A program made the translations under genes and the position numbers. A DNA stretch of 64,000 nt from Papaver somniferum (lineage: Eukaryota > Streptophyta > Magnoliopsida > Ranunculales > Papaveraceae): contig NC_039363.1 of assembly GCF_003573695.1 (NCBI RefSeq), positions 160,358,406-160,422,405 of the forward strand, given 5' to 3'. The first letter of the stretch is position 1; every line of letters begins with the position of its first letter. The notes below the pieces were generated by a model. It worked only from the letters and a program-made list of their open reading frames with translations, ran no database searches and was not told the origin of the DNA. Positions 10,018-22,066 of the stretch are shown here, in pieces.

Positions 10018-11880
10018 TAACGTCCTCTAAGAATGTTTCAATGATTGAAATGAGAGTTTAGATTATATAACCAATGTTGGATATAAGCATTGTGTGGTAA
10101 CACATATATGTATAAGTCCTTATTCCTTGAACCAAATTATGCGTACTTTGTTGATCAGGAAAACCGGAACAGGAGTTGTGAACTCAGTCCGCGAACCCAG
10201 TCCGCGAACTGGCGAAGGTTCTCATCCGAGAATATCTGCTGGAGTTTGTAAACTCCTTCCGGGAACTTAAGTCCGTGAACTAAGTCCGCGTACTTGAGTT
10301 GGTTATATCTAAAGACGATTATTTATGAACTTATATATATATTAACTAAGGAATGCAAATTGCAAACCGTGGCTATAAAGTTCATGAATCGATTCGAGTG
10401 AATCAAATCGTTTTTGCTTCGATTGTGTCTTGTATGGTTATATAAGATTTATACAATTGAAAAACTCTCTAACTAGTTCATTTGAGTCATTTAAACTAGT
10501 TATGGTGAAGAAGAATATGGTTGATATGAAAGTGCTCATATGGCTAACCATTTGGTTAACTACTGTTGAACCAACAAATGAACATGTTTGGGTACGGTTA
10601 CACAAACCTAAAATCGTGCATTTCATTTGTGTGTAACAAGCTAAGTTTTCGATCCAACGGTTGAAAGATATTAGCTTTCATCTAATCAGGTTTTCATCTA
10701 ACAGTGAATATTGAATACTTTGTTACTAATCCAACATTGATTGCAAACCCTGATTTGAAAGACTATATAAGGGATAACTCTAGCAACTGGGAAACCTAAT
10801 CCCCACACATCCTGTGTGATACTAGTTGTATTAGCTAGAGTCGATTCTCCTTTAACCTTAGGTTTCTTCTCGAGACCCTGTAGGTTAACGACTTGAAGAC
10901 TTCATTGGTATTGTGAAGCCAGACCGATACTACTTTCTTGTAGTTGTGTGATATGATCTTGCTGATTCTATCGTGTTGAGTACAATCGTAACGATTGGCT
11001 TGAGATTGTTATCTCCGATAGGCAAGATATGAAAGTAGTCATAAACATCTTCTTCTCATCGTTTGTGATTCCACAATATCTTATTTCGCCGCGTCGATTA
11101 AGATTATTGTGAGGTTATTGATACTACAAGGATGTTCTTCGAGAATATAAGTCCGGGTTATCAATTGGTTCCTGTTCACCTTGATTTATCGAAACACAGA
11201 GCAAAACTTGTAGGTATTTCTGTGGGAGACAGATTTATCTATTATCTTAGACTTTTCTGTCTGATACATATTTGTTTATTAAAGTCTTCGACTTTGGATC
11301 GTAGCAACTCTTAGTTCTGGGTGAGATCAGCTAAGGGATCAAGTGTGTAGTATCCTTCTGGGATCAGAGACGTAAGGAGCGCAGCTGTACCTTGGATCAG
11401 TGTGATATTGATTGGGGTTCAACTACAGTTCAAACCGAAGTTAGTTTGTATTAGGCTAGTGTCTGCAGCGGCTTAATACAGTGTGTGTTCAATCTAGACT
11501 AGGTCCCGGGGTTTTTCTGCATTTGCGGTTTCCTCGTTAACAAAATTCGGTGTCTGTGTTATTTCTTTTCCGCATTATATTTTGTTATATAATTGAAATA
11601 TCACATGTTGTGCGTTAAGATCAATCAATTAGAATATCCAACCTTTGGTTGTTGATTTACATTGATTGAAACTTGGATATTGGTCTTTGGTACCATCCAA
11701 GTTATCTCTTTTATATTTAATCAGACTCACGGATTAAATCGAGAGATCGAGATATTAGAACTCTTTGATATACTTTATTAATATTGAGTCTAGTTGATTC
11801 TCTTGAAAATATATTGGATTTAGTCCATACATATTGTTAATTGAAATATTGGGTGTGGTTGTTGTACCCCCGCTTTTTCA
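10018..11880 (+). repeat. Family-X LTR copy L1, 5'-truncated (type B)
   Basis: This matches the later LTRs of the same family over its whole length: AACGTCCTCTAAGAATG start, the type-B block of TCCGCGAAC repeats, TATA box CTATATAA (10763-10770), GGTCCCGGGGTTTTTCTGCA, and the end GGTTGTTGTACCCCCGCTTTTTCA at 11880. The first part of the LTR is missing, so no TG end or TSD is visible on the left. It abuts Ty3 pol remains on the right and no PBS follows, so it was probably a solo LTR inserted in that element. Confidence 0.8.
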
Positions 11881-11884
11881 CCTT

Positions 11885-12330
11885 ACCCATTAGTGGTTGT
11901 GATGCTTTGTTAGGAGTGCAATGGTTGCGAATTTTGGGATAAATTTCTTGGGAATTTGACAAGTTGATTATGCGTTTTAAAATTAATGGTGCAGACATTC
12001 AATTATTGGGTAATAATTCTCATTCTGCTCTTGGGTAGTGTGCCCATGCAGCGTTTACTCAACCGTGAATATTATGGTGTTTTACTACAATTTTCTACAC
12101 AAACTACTTCTTAATTGAATGTTATAAAGGCTCCAGAACCTGAGATTCAACGATTATTGTCTGAATTTGATGATGTTTTTAAAACTCCAACCTCACAACC
12201 ACCAGAAAGATTGCATGATCATCGAATTCCTTTGATACCAGGATCAACTTCAGTTAATGTTCGTCCTTATCGATATCCAATCTCTACTCCAAACTTTTCA
12301 GGTGTCAATGAAATTATTCAGGAAAACAAC
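11885..12330 (+). pseudogene. Chromodomain Ty3 element: protease-RT linker fragment
   Basis: The frame starting at about 11888 reads ISGCDALLGVQWLRILG, then WEFDKLIMRFKINGADIQLL, matching the segment just upstream of RT in plant chromodomain Ty3 elements. It continues after a frameshift to PEIQRLLSEFDDVF and RPYRYP, the entry to RT. Stops occur in between (for example TAA after ILG and TAG after HSALG). At about 12300 the sequence jumps to the end of RNase H, so nearly all of RT and RNase H is deleted. Confidence 0.75.
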
Positions 12331-13345
12331 AATGATGAAGAATTAATTAAACTCATTGAATTGCTATGCAACAATCCTACTCACAAACCACATTATTCTT
12401 ACATTGATGGCATTTTACGATACAAAGGAAGAATTGTAGTATCTTCTGCTTCTGAGTGGTGCACAAAAATTCTACATGCGTTTCATTCTACACCCTTAGG
12501 AGGTCATTCTGGATATTTTCGCACTTACAAGCGCATTCAGGAAAAAATTTATTGGAAAGGATGAAAAAATTCAATTAAGGAGTTCATTTCTCATTGTGAT
12601 ACTTGTCAAAGAAATAAACCTGAAGCTATAGCTCCACCAGGATTATTGCAGCCTCTTCCAATACCTGCTGATATTTGGTTGGATATTTCAATGGATTTTA
12701 TAGATGAATTTCCACAATCTTAACATAAAACTTCCATTTTGGTAGTTGTGGATAGACTCTCAAAATATGCACATTTTATAGCTTTGGTGCATCCATATTC
12801 TGATGCTACTATTGCTGAAGTTTTTTTCCAAGAGATCGTTCGACTACATGCCATGCCAAGGACAATAATCAATGATCGTGATCCAATCTTCATGAGAAAA
12901 TTTTGGGAAGCATATTTTGCTCTACAAAAAACTCAGTTATGTTGCATCTCATCTTATCATCCACAAACAGATGGACAAACAGAGGTGACAAATCGAACTC
13001 TTGAATGATATTTACGCTGTTTTGCTAGCATTAAACCTTCGGAATGGATCAAGTGGTTGCCTTGGGACGAATGGTGGTATAATACCAGCCATCACTCAGC
13101 TATTCATATGTCACCTTATGAAGCTGTGTATAGTAGAGCTCCACCAACAATTTTGAGCTACTTACCTGGAAACACATCTGTAAATGTTGTTGATCTTAAC
13201 TTAAGAGCAATAGATCATACACTTAAACTACTTAAATTCCATCTTCAAGCTGCCCAAGCTAGAATGAAGTCTTATGCTGATAATCACCATACTGAGAAAA
13301 GTTTTGAAGTGAATAATTGGGTGTTTCTTTGTCTGCAACCTTAAA
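12331..13345 (+). pseudogene. Chromodomain Ty3 integrase, broken by stops
   Basis: The fragment covers the His/Cys zinc-binding region (HSTPLGGHSGYFRTYKR ... HCDTCQRNK), then the catalytic core: MDFIDEFP, NDRDPIFMRKFW and QTDGQTEVTNRTLE give the D, D and E. One frame carries in-frame stops at about 12562, 12719, 13006 and 13342, and no frameshift up to that point. The enzyme would insert element cDNA into chromosomes. It is inactive as it stands. Confidence 0.85.
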
Positions 13346-13354
13346 CAATCAACA

Positions 13355-13790
13355 ATGGAAACTCAAACATATTCTAAGCTCTCTCCTCGATTTTATGGAC
13401 CTTTTAAAGTCATTGCAAGGATAAGAGAAGTTGCATATAAGTTGGAATTGCCTGCAGAGAGCCGTATTCACCCAGTTTTTCATGTTTCACAATTGAAACT
13501 TAAACTTGGCGCTTCCATTGTTGCTGAAACAGTTTTACCTAATGTGGTTGACTATGAGAAGTGGGAACCTGAGGCTATACTAGAACGGAAAATGTTCAAG
13601 AAAGACAATAAAGCTGGAACTAAATGGTTTGTACGATGGAAGGATCATTCTCTAGTACATGGGAAGATGCATATGATATTCTCTTGCATTTTCCAAATAT
13701 TGAGGCTTGAGGACAAGCCATTTTTCAAGCGGGGCCAGCCGCAACAAGTGCAACTCCTCAACCAACTGAAGAACCTGTTGTGACCCAAAC
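13355..13790 (+). pseudogene. Integrase C-terminus with chromodomain (Tekay-like)
   Basis: The frame reads [15 protein letters not shown] and [10 protein letters not shown], the usual integrase C-terminal motifs. It then enters a chromodomain: [17 protein letters not shown] and [12 protein letters not shown]. After DHSLV a frameshift moves the remaining chromodomain residues ([12 protein letters not shown]) to another frame. Chromodomains of this type direct integration to particular chromatin. The combination places the element in the chromovirus group, probably near Tekay/Del. It joins Copia gag sequence at about 13790. Confidence 0.85.
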
Positions 13791-14274
13791 TGCTGAAGAA
13801 AAACAAAAAGATTATGAAAAATGGATTGATAATGACTTTGATTGTAAAAACTATATTCTGAATTCCTTGTCTGACGATCTATTTGAATATTACTCCACAT
13901 TTGATACTGCTAAAGATGTGTGGGATGCCTTATAGAAGAAATATGATACTGAAGAATCCGGATCGAAGAAATATATTGTAAGCCGCTACCTGAGATATCA
14001 AATGGTGGATGAAAAATCAGTCGTTGCTTAGACTCATGAACTTCAGAAAATAGCTCATGAAATTATGACGGAAGGTACGAAAACTGATGAACAATTTCAA
14101 GTATCTGTATTGATTGATAAATTACCCCCATCTTGGAAAGGTTTTCGTAATGCTTTGCGTCATAAAACTAAGGAATTTTCTCTTGAAAGTTTGATTGTCA
14201 AGCTCAGGGTTGAAGAGGAAGCATGGAAACAAGACAGAAAGGAAGAGATTCTTATCATTTCTCAACAAGGCTAG
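13791..14274 (+). pseudogene. Copia gag fragment
   Basis: The translation resembles the helical Copia gag region: KWIDNDFDCKNYILNSL, then TAKDVWDAL, and later IDKLPPSWKGFRNALRH. In-frame stops sit after DVWDAL (TAG) and after SVVA (TAG). The 5' LTR and gag start are absent. The right side runs directly into integrase in another frame, so the gag zinc knuckle and protease have been deleted. Confidence 0.8.
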
Positions 14275-15334
14275 GCTGTATCAAACTATTGGATCTGATG
14301 TTTACACAATTACTAAAAACAGAGTGTTTGTAGGAAAAGGTTATGCTGCTGATGGAATGTTTAAGCTTAATGTTGAAATGAATAAAATTGCATCTTTTTC
14401 TTATATGGTGTGTACTTTTAATGTTTGGCATGCTAGACTTTGTCCTGTGAACAGTAGATCAGTAGATACCATGAGCAAGCAAGGTCTTATTCCAAAACTA
14501 TCCATGCATGATTTTGAAAAATGTGAATCTTGTAGTCAAGCTAAGATAACCAAGAGTTCCCATAAATCTGTTATTAGAGAATCTGAACCATTGGAGTTAG
14601 TGCATTCTGATTTGTGTGAATATGAAGGTATATTAACTAGAAATAGAAAGAGATATGTCATGACTTTTATTGATGATTATTCTAATTATACCTATGTTTA
14701 CTTGCTAAGTCATAAGAATGAAGCTATTGAAAAATTTAAGGTTTTTATTGCTGAAGTTGAAAATCAATTTGATAGGAAAATTAAGAGATTTCGTAGTGAT
14801 AGAGGAACTGAATATGATTCTAAACCATTCACTGAAATTGATGAATTTTCTGGAATTATACATGAAAAAACTGCTCCGTATAACCCTGAAATGAATGGAA
14901 AATCTGAAAGAAACAATCGTACATTTACTACTCTTGTGACTGCATGTTTGCTGAGTTCTGGTGCTGCCCCTCATTGGTGGGGAGAAATTTTGCTGACTGT
15001 TTGCTATGTTTTGAATCGTGTGACAAATTCAAAAACTAAAATTTCACCCTATGAACTTTGGAAAAACAGAAAACCAAATGTATCTTATTTTAAAGTATGG
15101 GGTTGTTTGGCTTATGTTCGTATTCCTGATCCTAAAAGATCAAAGCTAGCTAGTAAAGCTTATGAATGTGTTTTTGTTGGGTATGCTCAGAACAGCAAAG
15201 CTTATAGATTTTTTGATCTAAATAATAAAGTTATTATTGAATCTATTGATGCTGATTTCTTTGAAGATAAATTTCCTTTTAAATCTAGAAATAGTGGGGG
15301 TTCTCTACCTAGTACAAGTTCTGAACTTAGGATA
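14275..15334 (+). pseudogene. Copia GAG-pre-integrase and integrase core
   Basis: The order is a pre-integrase His/Cys region (WHARLCPVN ... KCESCSQAK) and then the catalytic core with D in VHSDLCEYEG, D in RSDRGTEYDS and E in NGKSERNNRT, all retained. The C-terminal part has SPYELWKNRKPNVSYFKVWG and ends near FFEDKFPF. The reading frame is open until TAA at 15335-15337. The same frame continues beyond it and past TAG 15353-15355 into RT, so only two nonsense codons separate them. Confidence 0.9.
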
Positions 15335-15355
15335 TAAGAACCTAGAACTGCATAG

Positions 15356-16648
15356 ACTAGAGACGCTGAAATTGAACCCAGCCGTAGTAAAAGGGCTAGG
15401 ATTGCGACAGACTATGGTTCTGACTTTGAATTTTATACCCTAGAGGAATACCCTTCTAGTCTTCAAGAGGCACTTAATTCTCCTGAATCCGGTTTTTGGC
15501 AAGAAGCCATAGATAATGAAATGGACTCCCATAATCTTAATGGAACTTGGCATCTAGCAGATTTACCCCCTGGTTGCAAGGCAATAGGTTGTAAATGGGT
15601 ACTTAAAAGGAAGTTGAATCCTGATGGTTCAGTAGACAAACACAAAGCTAGGTTGGTACCTAAAGGATTTAGACAAACAGAAGATGTAGATTTCCTTGAT
15701 ACTTACTCTCCCGTTACAAGATTGACGTCTATTCGTGTTTTGATTGCTGTTGCTGCTATGTATAATCTTGTTGTTCATCAAATGGATGTTAAAACCGCTT
15801 TTTTAAATGGTGAATTAGAAGAAGAAATTTACATGGAACAACCTGAAGGTTTTGTTGTTCCTGGTCAAGAACATAAAGTGTGCAAGTTAGATAAGTCATT
15901 GTATGGTTTGAAACAAGCTCCTAAGAAATGGCATGAAAAAATTGATAATTTGATGATTTCACATGGTTTCAGAATTAATGAAAGTGACAAATGCATATAC
16001 TATAAGTTTGAAAACAATACATGCATCATGATTTGTTTATATGTGGATGATTTGCTTATTTTTGGTTCAAACTTGTCTGTGGTTGAAGAAACTAAGAATA
16101 TGCTTAAGTCTAACTTTGAAATGAAAGATTTGGGTGAAGCTAGTGTAATTCTGGGAATTAAGATTACTAGAACTATTGATGGTATTTCTTTGGATCAGTC
16201 TCATTATATTGAAAAGATTTTAAAGAAGTACAATTATTTTGATTGTAAACCTGTGAGTACTCCTTTTGATGCTAGTGTTAAACTTTTTAAGAATACTGAT
16301 GATAGCATTAGACAATCTGAATATGCTAGTATAATTGGTAGTCTTCGTTATGCAACTGATTGTACCAGACCAGCCATTGCATATGCAGTGGGGGTTTTAT
16401 GCAGGTTTACCAGTTGTCCTGGTTTGGAACACTGGAATGCAGTTGAGAGAGTTATGCGGTATCTTAAAAAGACCGTTAACCTAGGATTACACTATAAGAG
16501 ATTTCCTGCAGTCCTTAAAGGATACTGCGATGCTGATTGGAACTATCTTTCAGATGACTCCAAGGCCACTGGTGGATATTTGTTTAATATTGCTGGTGGC
16601 GTTGTGTCTTGGAAGTCAAAGAAACAGACAATTCTGGCTCAATCTTGA
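15356..16648 (+). pseudogene. Copia reverse transcriptase (Tork-like)
   Basis: A long open frame carries the standard Copia RT motifs: the GCKWVLKRKLNPDGS start, KARLVPKGF, the YSPVTRLTSIRVLIA block, the first catalytic Asp in QMDVKTAFLNG, and YVDDLLIFGS with the Asp pair. The connection and first RNase H part (YCDADW) follow. The frame is uninterrupted from 15356 to 16648. This is the best preserved coding stretch of the window. Lineage as Tork is judged from sequence style only. Confidence 0.9.
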
Positions 16649-16992
16649 TGGAGTCTGAATTGATAGCACTAGCAGCAGCTAATGAAGATGCGGGATGGTT
16701 GAGAAACTTGCTTTCTCAAATTCCTGTATGGGATAGACCGATACCAGCTATTATGATCCATTGTGATAGTACCGCGGCTATTGCAAAAGTACATAACTGT
16801 TTTTATAACGGTAAGAATCGACAAATGCGTCGAAAGCACAGCACAGTTAGAGAGTTTCTCACAACTAGTGATGTACGTGTGGATCATTTTAGGTCGGAAG
16901 AGAACTTAGCTGATTTTTTGACGAAAGGATTAGCTAGGGAAAAGGTATTATATACCTCTAAAGGCATGGGACTTTTGCCCACTAGAAGTTGA
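16609..16992 (+). pseudogene. Copia RNase H C-terminal part, frameshifted
   Basis: After YCDADWNYLSDDSKATGGY in the RT frame, TGA at 16646-16648 ends that frame. The rest of RNase H continues in another: MESELIALAAANEDAGWL holds the catalytic Glu, and IHCDSTAAI the next Asp. It ends at TGA 16990-16992 after LADFLTKGLA. A small indel near 16640 is the only break in this domain. Confidence 0.85.
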
Positions 16993-17501
16993 GTCATTTT
17001 GTGATGGATACCCACCTAGAAAAAGGTTCAAAGGGAATAACGATTCACACATGATATGTAGATAGAATCATGCACCTTTCCCATGGCATGATATCCTGAA
17101 GCGAGTTAAGGTTGAGTTTTTTTTTTTAACTCTTAATGAAGTCTATAGCTCTGTATAGAGTGGGGTACCAAGCTACAGGAGTACCTTTGATAGACTCACC
17201 TATGTGAATGAGAAAGTGTGGCCGCTTTCTATGAGAACATGGGAAGTTCTCTAAAACATTCATTGAAACTGGGATAACCACAAGGCCGTAATGTGATGGC
17301 ATTTAAGACTTTAATCTTAGTATAGTTGGGTGTGTGTTAAGTAATCTGTTCTCTCCGTAGAGTTCAAAGACATGTGTTCACTCTGTGACAGAGTTCAGAG
17401 AATTTAATACTATGTAAAGGTTCAAAATCGAAAGATACCTTGGCTTATGCACATAACTATACGAATCTTGCTAAATGATTTTAAAAATATAAGTGGGGGA
17501 T
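16993..17501 (+). other. 3' untranslated region and polypurine tract of the Copia element
   Basis: This stretch is non-coding and lies between the pol stop and the 3' LTR. It ends with AAGTGGGGGAT (17491-17501), a typical Copia polypurine tract, directly before TGTTGGGATATATG. Confidence 0.8.
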
Positions 17502-18206
17502 TGTTGGGATATATGTTTTAAAATAATTATTTTATACATTTATATCAACAATTCGAGTTTGGCCCAATGGTTAAGTATTTTGGGCCTGGAGGGTTAGGTC
17601 TCAGGATCGAATCCCTCCCCCTACTGATTGTGCATATATATATATAACATTAGTCCGGGAGCGGGTCCTTGGGGGTCTTGGGAGGTCTCTTGAATTTGAA
17701 AAGTATTTTTGCTGTTTTTAAAAGATTTTTCCAAACCGTTTTTTTTTACTGCACTTAATTATGTTTTAGTTGCGCTAATTATGGCATGATTTATTTGCCC
17801 GTTTTTTTAATGTTTCGAATGGAATTTTAATTGCAGCAATTCATCCAATTTATTCTCCATTAATCTGCATTGACTGCCTGGTTATAAAAAACAGTTTTGA
17901 GATCAGAAAGAAAAAACAAGTTTTTACACTATTGTTTTTCTGAGAATCAAGAGACCAAAAATACTGAGCAAGAATAGAGAGAGTAAAAGTGATCGATTTC
18001 TCATTGTGTGCTTGAGAGATCGAAAGAGAGTTTTTCTCGGCTGTTTTATCCTAGGGGCGTTGTGACGGAAAAGAACTGCTTGCACAAAATTCAAGGCAGA
18101 GCCACGAAACGTCCTAAAGAGAGCGACCTGGTCGTGGCTTAGCCGTCACTTTGTTTTGTGTCTTAATCTCTGTTTTGCAGGTGTAAAATCGGCGATTGTT
18201 CCAACA
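17502..18206 (+). repeat. 3' LTR of the Copia element (705 bp)
   Basis: The LTR begins TGTTGG right after the polypurine tract and ends CCAACA at 18206, forming the expected short terminal inverted repeat TG...CA. A SINE-like tRNA-derived segment lies inside it. The matching 5' LTR is not in the window, so no age estimate is possible. Confidence 0.8.
17545..17650 (+). mobile_element. tRNA-derived SINE-like insertion in the Copia LTR
   Basis: An A-box-like TGGCCCAATGG (17560-17570) and a B-box-like GGATCGAATCC (17604-17614) are spaced as in a tRNA gene head. A short (AT)n run follows at about 17635. This is the arrangement of a tRNA-derived SINE head, though ends and target duplication were not resolved. 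A pol III promoter inside an LTR could also be part of the LTR family itself. Confidence 0.5.
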
Positions 18207-18823
18207 ATATGTCAACAGAATGTCCTTTTATGGAATTATATGCTAATTGCAGGTTCAAGAGAAGAAAATGCTATTGAAATTTAGCCTCTAAACGTTTGGA
18301 TAATCTGGAAGGAAAGATGCATGAGAATTTTTCAAGACAAATCCGATACTAGCCTACAAACATCTCTAACAATACAGAGACACTTAAGTTTCCGTTCCCC
18401 TTCTTACCTACAAAACTATGGTTTAAATATATTCGTATGAACTTTAATCCTGTTTGGAAAGACCCCCACCCCCAACAAAAAGAAAGATGTGATAATAAGC
18501 ATTATTACAAGCAGTGAGTAAAACCAATTTCGATTGGAACCGCATGTTGAAGTTAATTATATGTTTAAAAATGTTACCCCTTTGGTTATTACATACTATA
18601 AGAGTTTCACAAAAAAATATGTTTATTTGGAAAAGTCCCCATTACAAACAACGTAATTTATGCGCCTCCCAACTTGATGCCCATTAATTTGGTGCCGGGG
18701 CCAACCCTGGTCTTCTAGTTCAAAATTCATCTTATTTTTCGTCTTAGATACCTACTGGACAGCCACCTGAGAAATGTTTTTGTGGATACCCCTGGTTCTG
18801 TGGTTGTCAGACATACTAAACAA
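18207..18823. other. Unassigned sequence between Copia LTR and Helitron
   Basis: I see no reading frame, repeat family or RNA gene that I can name in these ~600 bases. It may be old target DNA or decayed transposon sequence. Confidence 0.5.
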
Positions 18824-19716
18824 TCCATAATACTCCCTCCGTACCTATTATATAGGCGGAGTTTAAAATTTTTATAGTACCACTAGATAGACGGAGCTCC
18901 ACTTCCAAAGATTTTTTTTCCACATACACCCCTATTAATGATGCATGGGTATCATATAATCTAGTTTTACATGTGAGATAGAGATATATAAAATAATATT
19001 TGTATTGGAACAAGGTAAGGATTAATTTGGAAAGTAAAAAGAAATTTATGAAAACTAAATATTTTCTTATTCTAAGAGAATACTACTTCTCCACCTATAT
19101 AATAGGTATGGAGGGAGTACAAAACATCATAGGTTTTTGAGCTTTGGACGGACATATAATATTTTGAGAGACAAATGTTGCATCCGGCCATCCCAGTCTC
19201 ATCCCAGCGAAAGACATCCGACGGTCGTCGTTTCTGTAACCTCTCTCATTATGAATCAAAATTTATTAATCTTTAATTATTGCATAAATTCTTAACTCAA
19301 GATACTAAAAGAAATATTAAATGAAATCATAATATATCATACATGCATTAATTGGATTTAGTGGTGGCATGATGAATCTAATGGGAAATGAGATTTATTT
19401 GTTTATTTCTAATTTTTTTATTTTTTATTTGGGAAATGAATATGATGGCATGATGAATCTGTAATTTATTTGTTTATTTCTATTCATAACTCATAAGTGA
19501 GATATGCATACACACTATTACTTAAATGATTTTGTGTTCGTTTTTGGATTATGTATATGAGTAATTTTACATTGTATTTATGACATTATTTTTGCTTAAG
19601 ACAAAATAGAAAATTTTCTTGCAAAGGAACACGATTTAAAGTCCGTAAAAAAAGAAAAATTACACCAGTCAGATATCATATTAAAGCAGTGCCGTTACAG
19701 CACGAGCTATCTCTAG
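18824..19716 (+). mobile_element. Helitron C, short non-autonomous copy split by a MITE
   Basis: The 5' end TCCATAATA follows an A and continues, after a MITE, as CAAAACATCATAGGTTTTT, which matches the 5' end of Helitrons A and B. The 3' end has the hairpin-like GTGCCGTTACAGCAC and CTCTAG (CTAG at 19713-19716), as in plant Helitrons. The following base is A where T is usual. The interior is AT-rich and non-coding. Confidence 0.65.
18833..19117. mobile_element. Stowaway (Tc1/mariner) MITE, 285 bp
   Basis: The element starts CTCCCTCCGTACCTATTATA and ends with its inverted partner TATAATAGGTATGGAGGGAG. It is flanked by the TA dinucleotide on both sides (18831-18832 and 19118-19119). These are the defining features of Stowaway MITEs. 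It has no coding capacity. It sits about ten bases inside the 5' end of Helitron C. Confidence 0.92.
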
Positions 19717-19773
19717 ATATTTATTAGAACTCTATGTTAACCTCATGCTGTGTCGTTACGGCACGGGTTAACA
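19717..19773 (+). mobile_element. Leftover Helitron 3' end
   Basis: GTGTCGTTACGGCACGGGTTA (19750 onward) is the hairpin and tail seen at the ends of Helitrons A and B, but no CTAG follows. Helitron A starts directly after it. I read it as the truncated end of a further copy. Confidence 0.5.
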
Positions 19774-22066
19774 TCTATAATACAAAACAACATAGGTTTT
19801 TGAGCTTTGGACGGACGGATAACATTTTGAGAGACAAACAAGTGATTCGACCATCCCAGTCTCATCCCAACCAAAGACATCTAGCGGTTGTGGTGTTTGT
19901 AACCTTCTTCCATTATGGAGATATTAATAACCCTCTTAATAAACTGGAGAAATAAATGCGCCATTAAGAAAACAAATTGAAAAAATAAATGTTACAACCA
20001 TTGATTTTTTTTAAAAAAAATAAAATCTTTAAACCATATCTTTATAAATAAATAAAAAATTAGCCATCTTTTAACAACCTGCAAAATACAAACAATTATT
20101 AATTTTAAAAATAATAAAAATAATTTTCATTATACTCATTATGTAAAGGAAAGAATCAAAAAATACAACTAATGATTTTCATTATACTCATTTTTACAAA
20201 TGGAACAATGAGTAACAAATATATATATATATATATATCCAAAAAATGACTCACAAAAGACTTAACCTTACACCGTGGGCCTAATTTTTATTTTAGCAAT
20301 CAAATAAGCTTATTTTCATCATCCTGCAAAAAAAGAAAAAACAGATTTACGATGTAAAACCCAAAGCACAAAGAACTTTAGAATCATTTTCTAGCATCTG
20401 TAATAAATTTATTTTTGAATGAAACATTTAACCAATTGACAGATGAACCCTGTATTGTTTATCATGATCACGGCTATCTTTGCATCAGATTTGAATGTCA
20501 TGAATAATTTAATCAAAATCTACAACAAAAACAAAAAGAAGCTAAACTCAAAAAAAAAAATCAATTAATCATGATTAGCCTCTCCCAATCAATTGAAATA
20601 TAAAGATAACACTATAGAAACTAAATGGTGAAATGAACCGTGTCATTTACACACTACTAGAGTAAAACTTACAGATGAATGAATCTCCAAACTCATGAAT
20701 GTGAATTTTGATGGCCCATGCGTTTTTCTAGAATCAATTTCTTTTTTAAACGTTTAATGTCTTCTGATGAAATCAATAATTTTTTTCTTTTTTGGTGATC
20801 CACAACACAAACAAAGATGAAAGAATCTCCGAAAGGAAACGTTTTTTATTAGACAAAAACAAATCTCCTCCTCTTTTAATTCTAATTTTTTCAATTGCTT
20901 TGGATCTTCTATTTACTCCCCTATTATCCTCCTACGATTAAGAGAGTTGCTTACCCATAAATAAGTTTAAACTGTCCATGCAACGAAACGTCTGCTCCTT
21001 TATGACTAGCACGTAATAACCCATTCCATAAGAAAAAACGTCCAAAAAATTGAATGTGTCCCTAATTACAATTATCAATAAGTAGTGTATAAATAAAGGA
21101 GTGTATTTCTTCAACCACACACATTCACTCCACTCATTTCCAACTCAATCACTCATTCCAACTTATTTTTTTAGTGAAATTTTTAGCTTAAGAGTATCAA
21201 CATGTCAAACATGATTAGCCGCATCCCAACAAAAACCGCTGCCCAAAACATGTTTGCTTTAATGCATGATTACGATGAAAACAAACTTGCAGTATTCAGG
21301 TTTCGTGTTGCAAGAAAATTGGAAGAGATCGATTTCATGGCGACCAACGAAATCACTACTTTGGATTTACTAATGATTGATGAAAAATTGAGTATATTGT
21401 TATTTTGATTCGAATTAAACTATTCTTTTTAAAAGAATAAAATATGAGTGACGCCTTCTAATCATATTTTACATAATTGCGATGAAAATAAACCTGCAGT
21501 ACTCAAGTTACGTATTGACAGAAAATGGGAAGATGTCGATTTCATGGCGGCCAACTAAGTCAATGATTTGGATTTACTAATGATCGATGAAAACGTGAGT
21601 ATATTTTTGTTTCGGTCCAAATCAAACTAATGTTCTTTTTTTTCTTAATAAAAATATTAGTCATGCATTCCAATCAATCTTGACGTCCAACACAGGAAGA
21701 TACCATGCACACCGTCGTCCCTAAGAATTTGATATCGGAAGTTTGGAACATTGCTCCACTAGGGAGGACTCTATTCACTTTCTAAATTCAATACCATAAC
21801 GGAGAAATCCAGATTTCGTCCTTCAAAGAATGATCAACGAAGAATTTTTATCAAAAACTATTATTTGAAGTCTAAAGAATATCATGAGGAATTACTAAAC
21901 TATTTTTTAATTGTAACCGAAGTTATAATTATTCGGATTAAGATTTCATGTCTACAAGTTCTCATGGGTCGAATTAAGCCTCATGGTGTGTGGTAATTAT
22001 TAAAATCATTCTAACCAAAAATTATCTTGTCTCATGTCGTGCCGTTACGGCACGGGTTATTTCTAG
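19774..22066 (+). mobile_element. Helitron A, 2293 bp
   Basis: The 5' end TCTATAATACAAAACAACAT follows an A. The 3' end has the near-perfect palindrome GTGCCGTTACGGCAC, then GGGTTATTTCTAG with terminal CTAG at 22063-22066. This matches the rules for plant Helitrons: 5' TC, a 3' hairpin 10-12 bp from CTRR, and no target duplication. No Rep/helicase is encoded, so it is non-autonomous. It carries a TATA box and RPA-like exons in its right part. Helitron B follows with no gap. Confidence 0.8.
21086..21800 (+). pseudogene. RPA-like (OB-fold) gene fragment with promoter, Helitron A
   Basis: A TATA box (TGTATAAATAAAGG, ~21086-21099) precedes a leader and an ATG at 21202. The 68-codon frame reads RIPTKTAAQNMFALMHDYDE then VFRFRVARKLEEIDFMATNE and LDLLMIDEK, which resembles the OB-fold of plant RPA1-like proteins. 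A duplicated half (CDENKPAVLKLRIDRKWEDV, ~21478-21540) follows. A later exon starts after ACACAG at ~21698 with EDTMHTVVPKNLI, again an RPA-style strand. Stops break it. RPA-like genes are known cargo or components of plant Helitrons. Confidence 0.55.
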
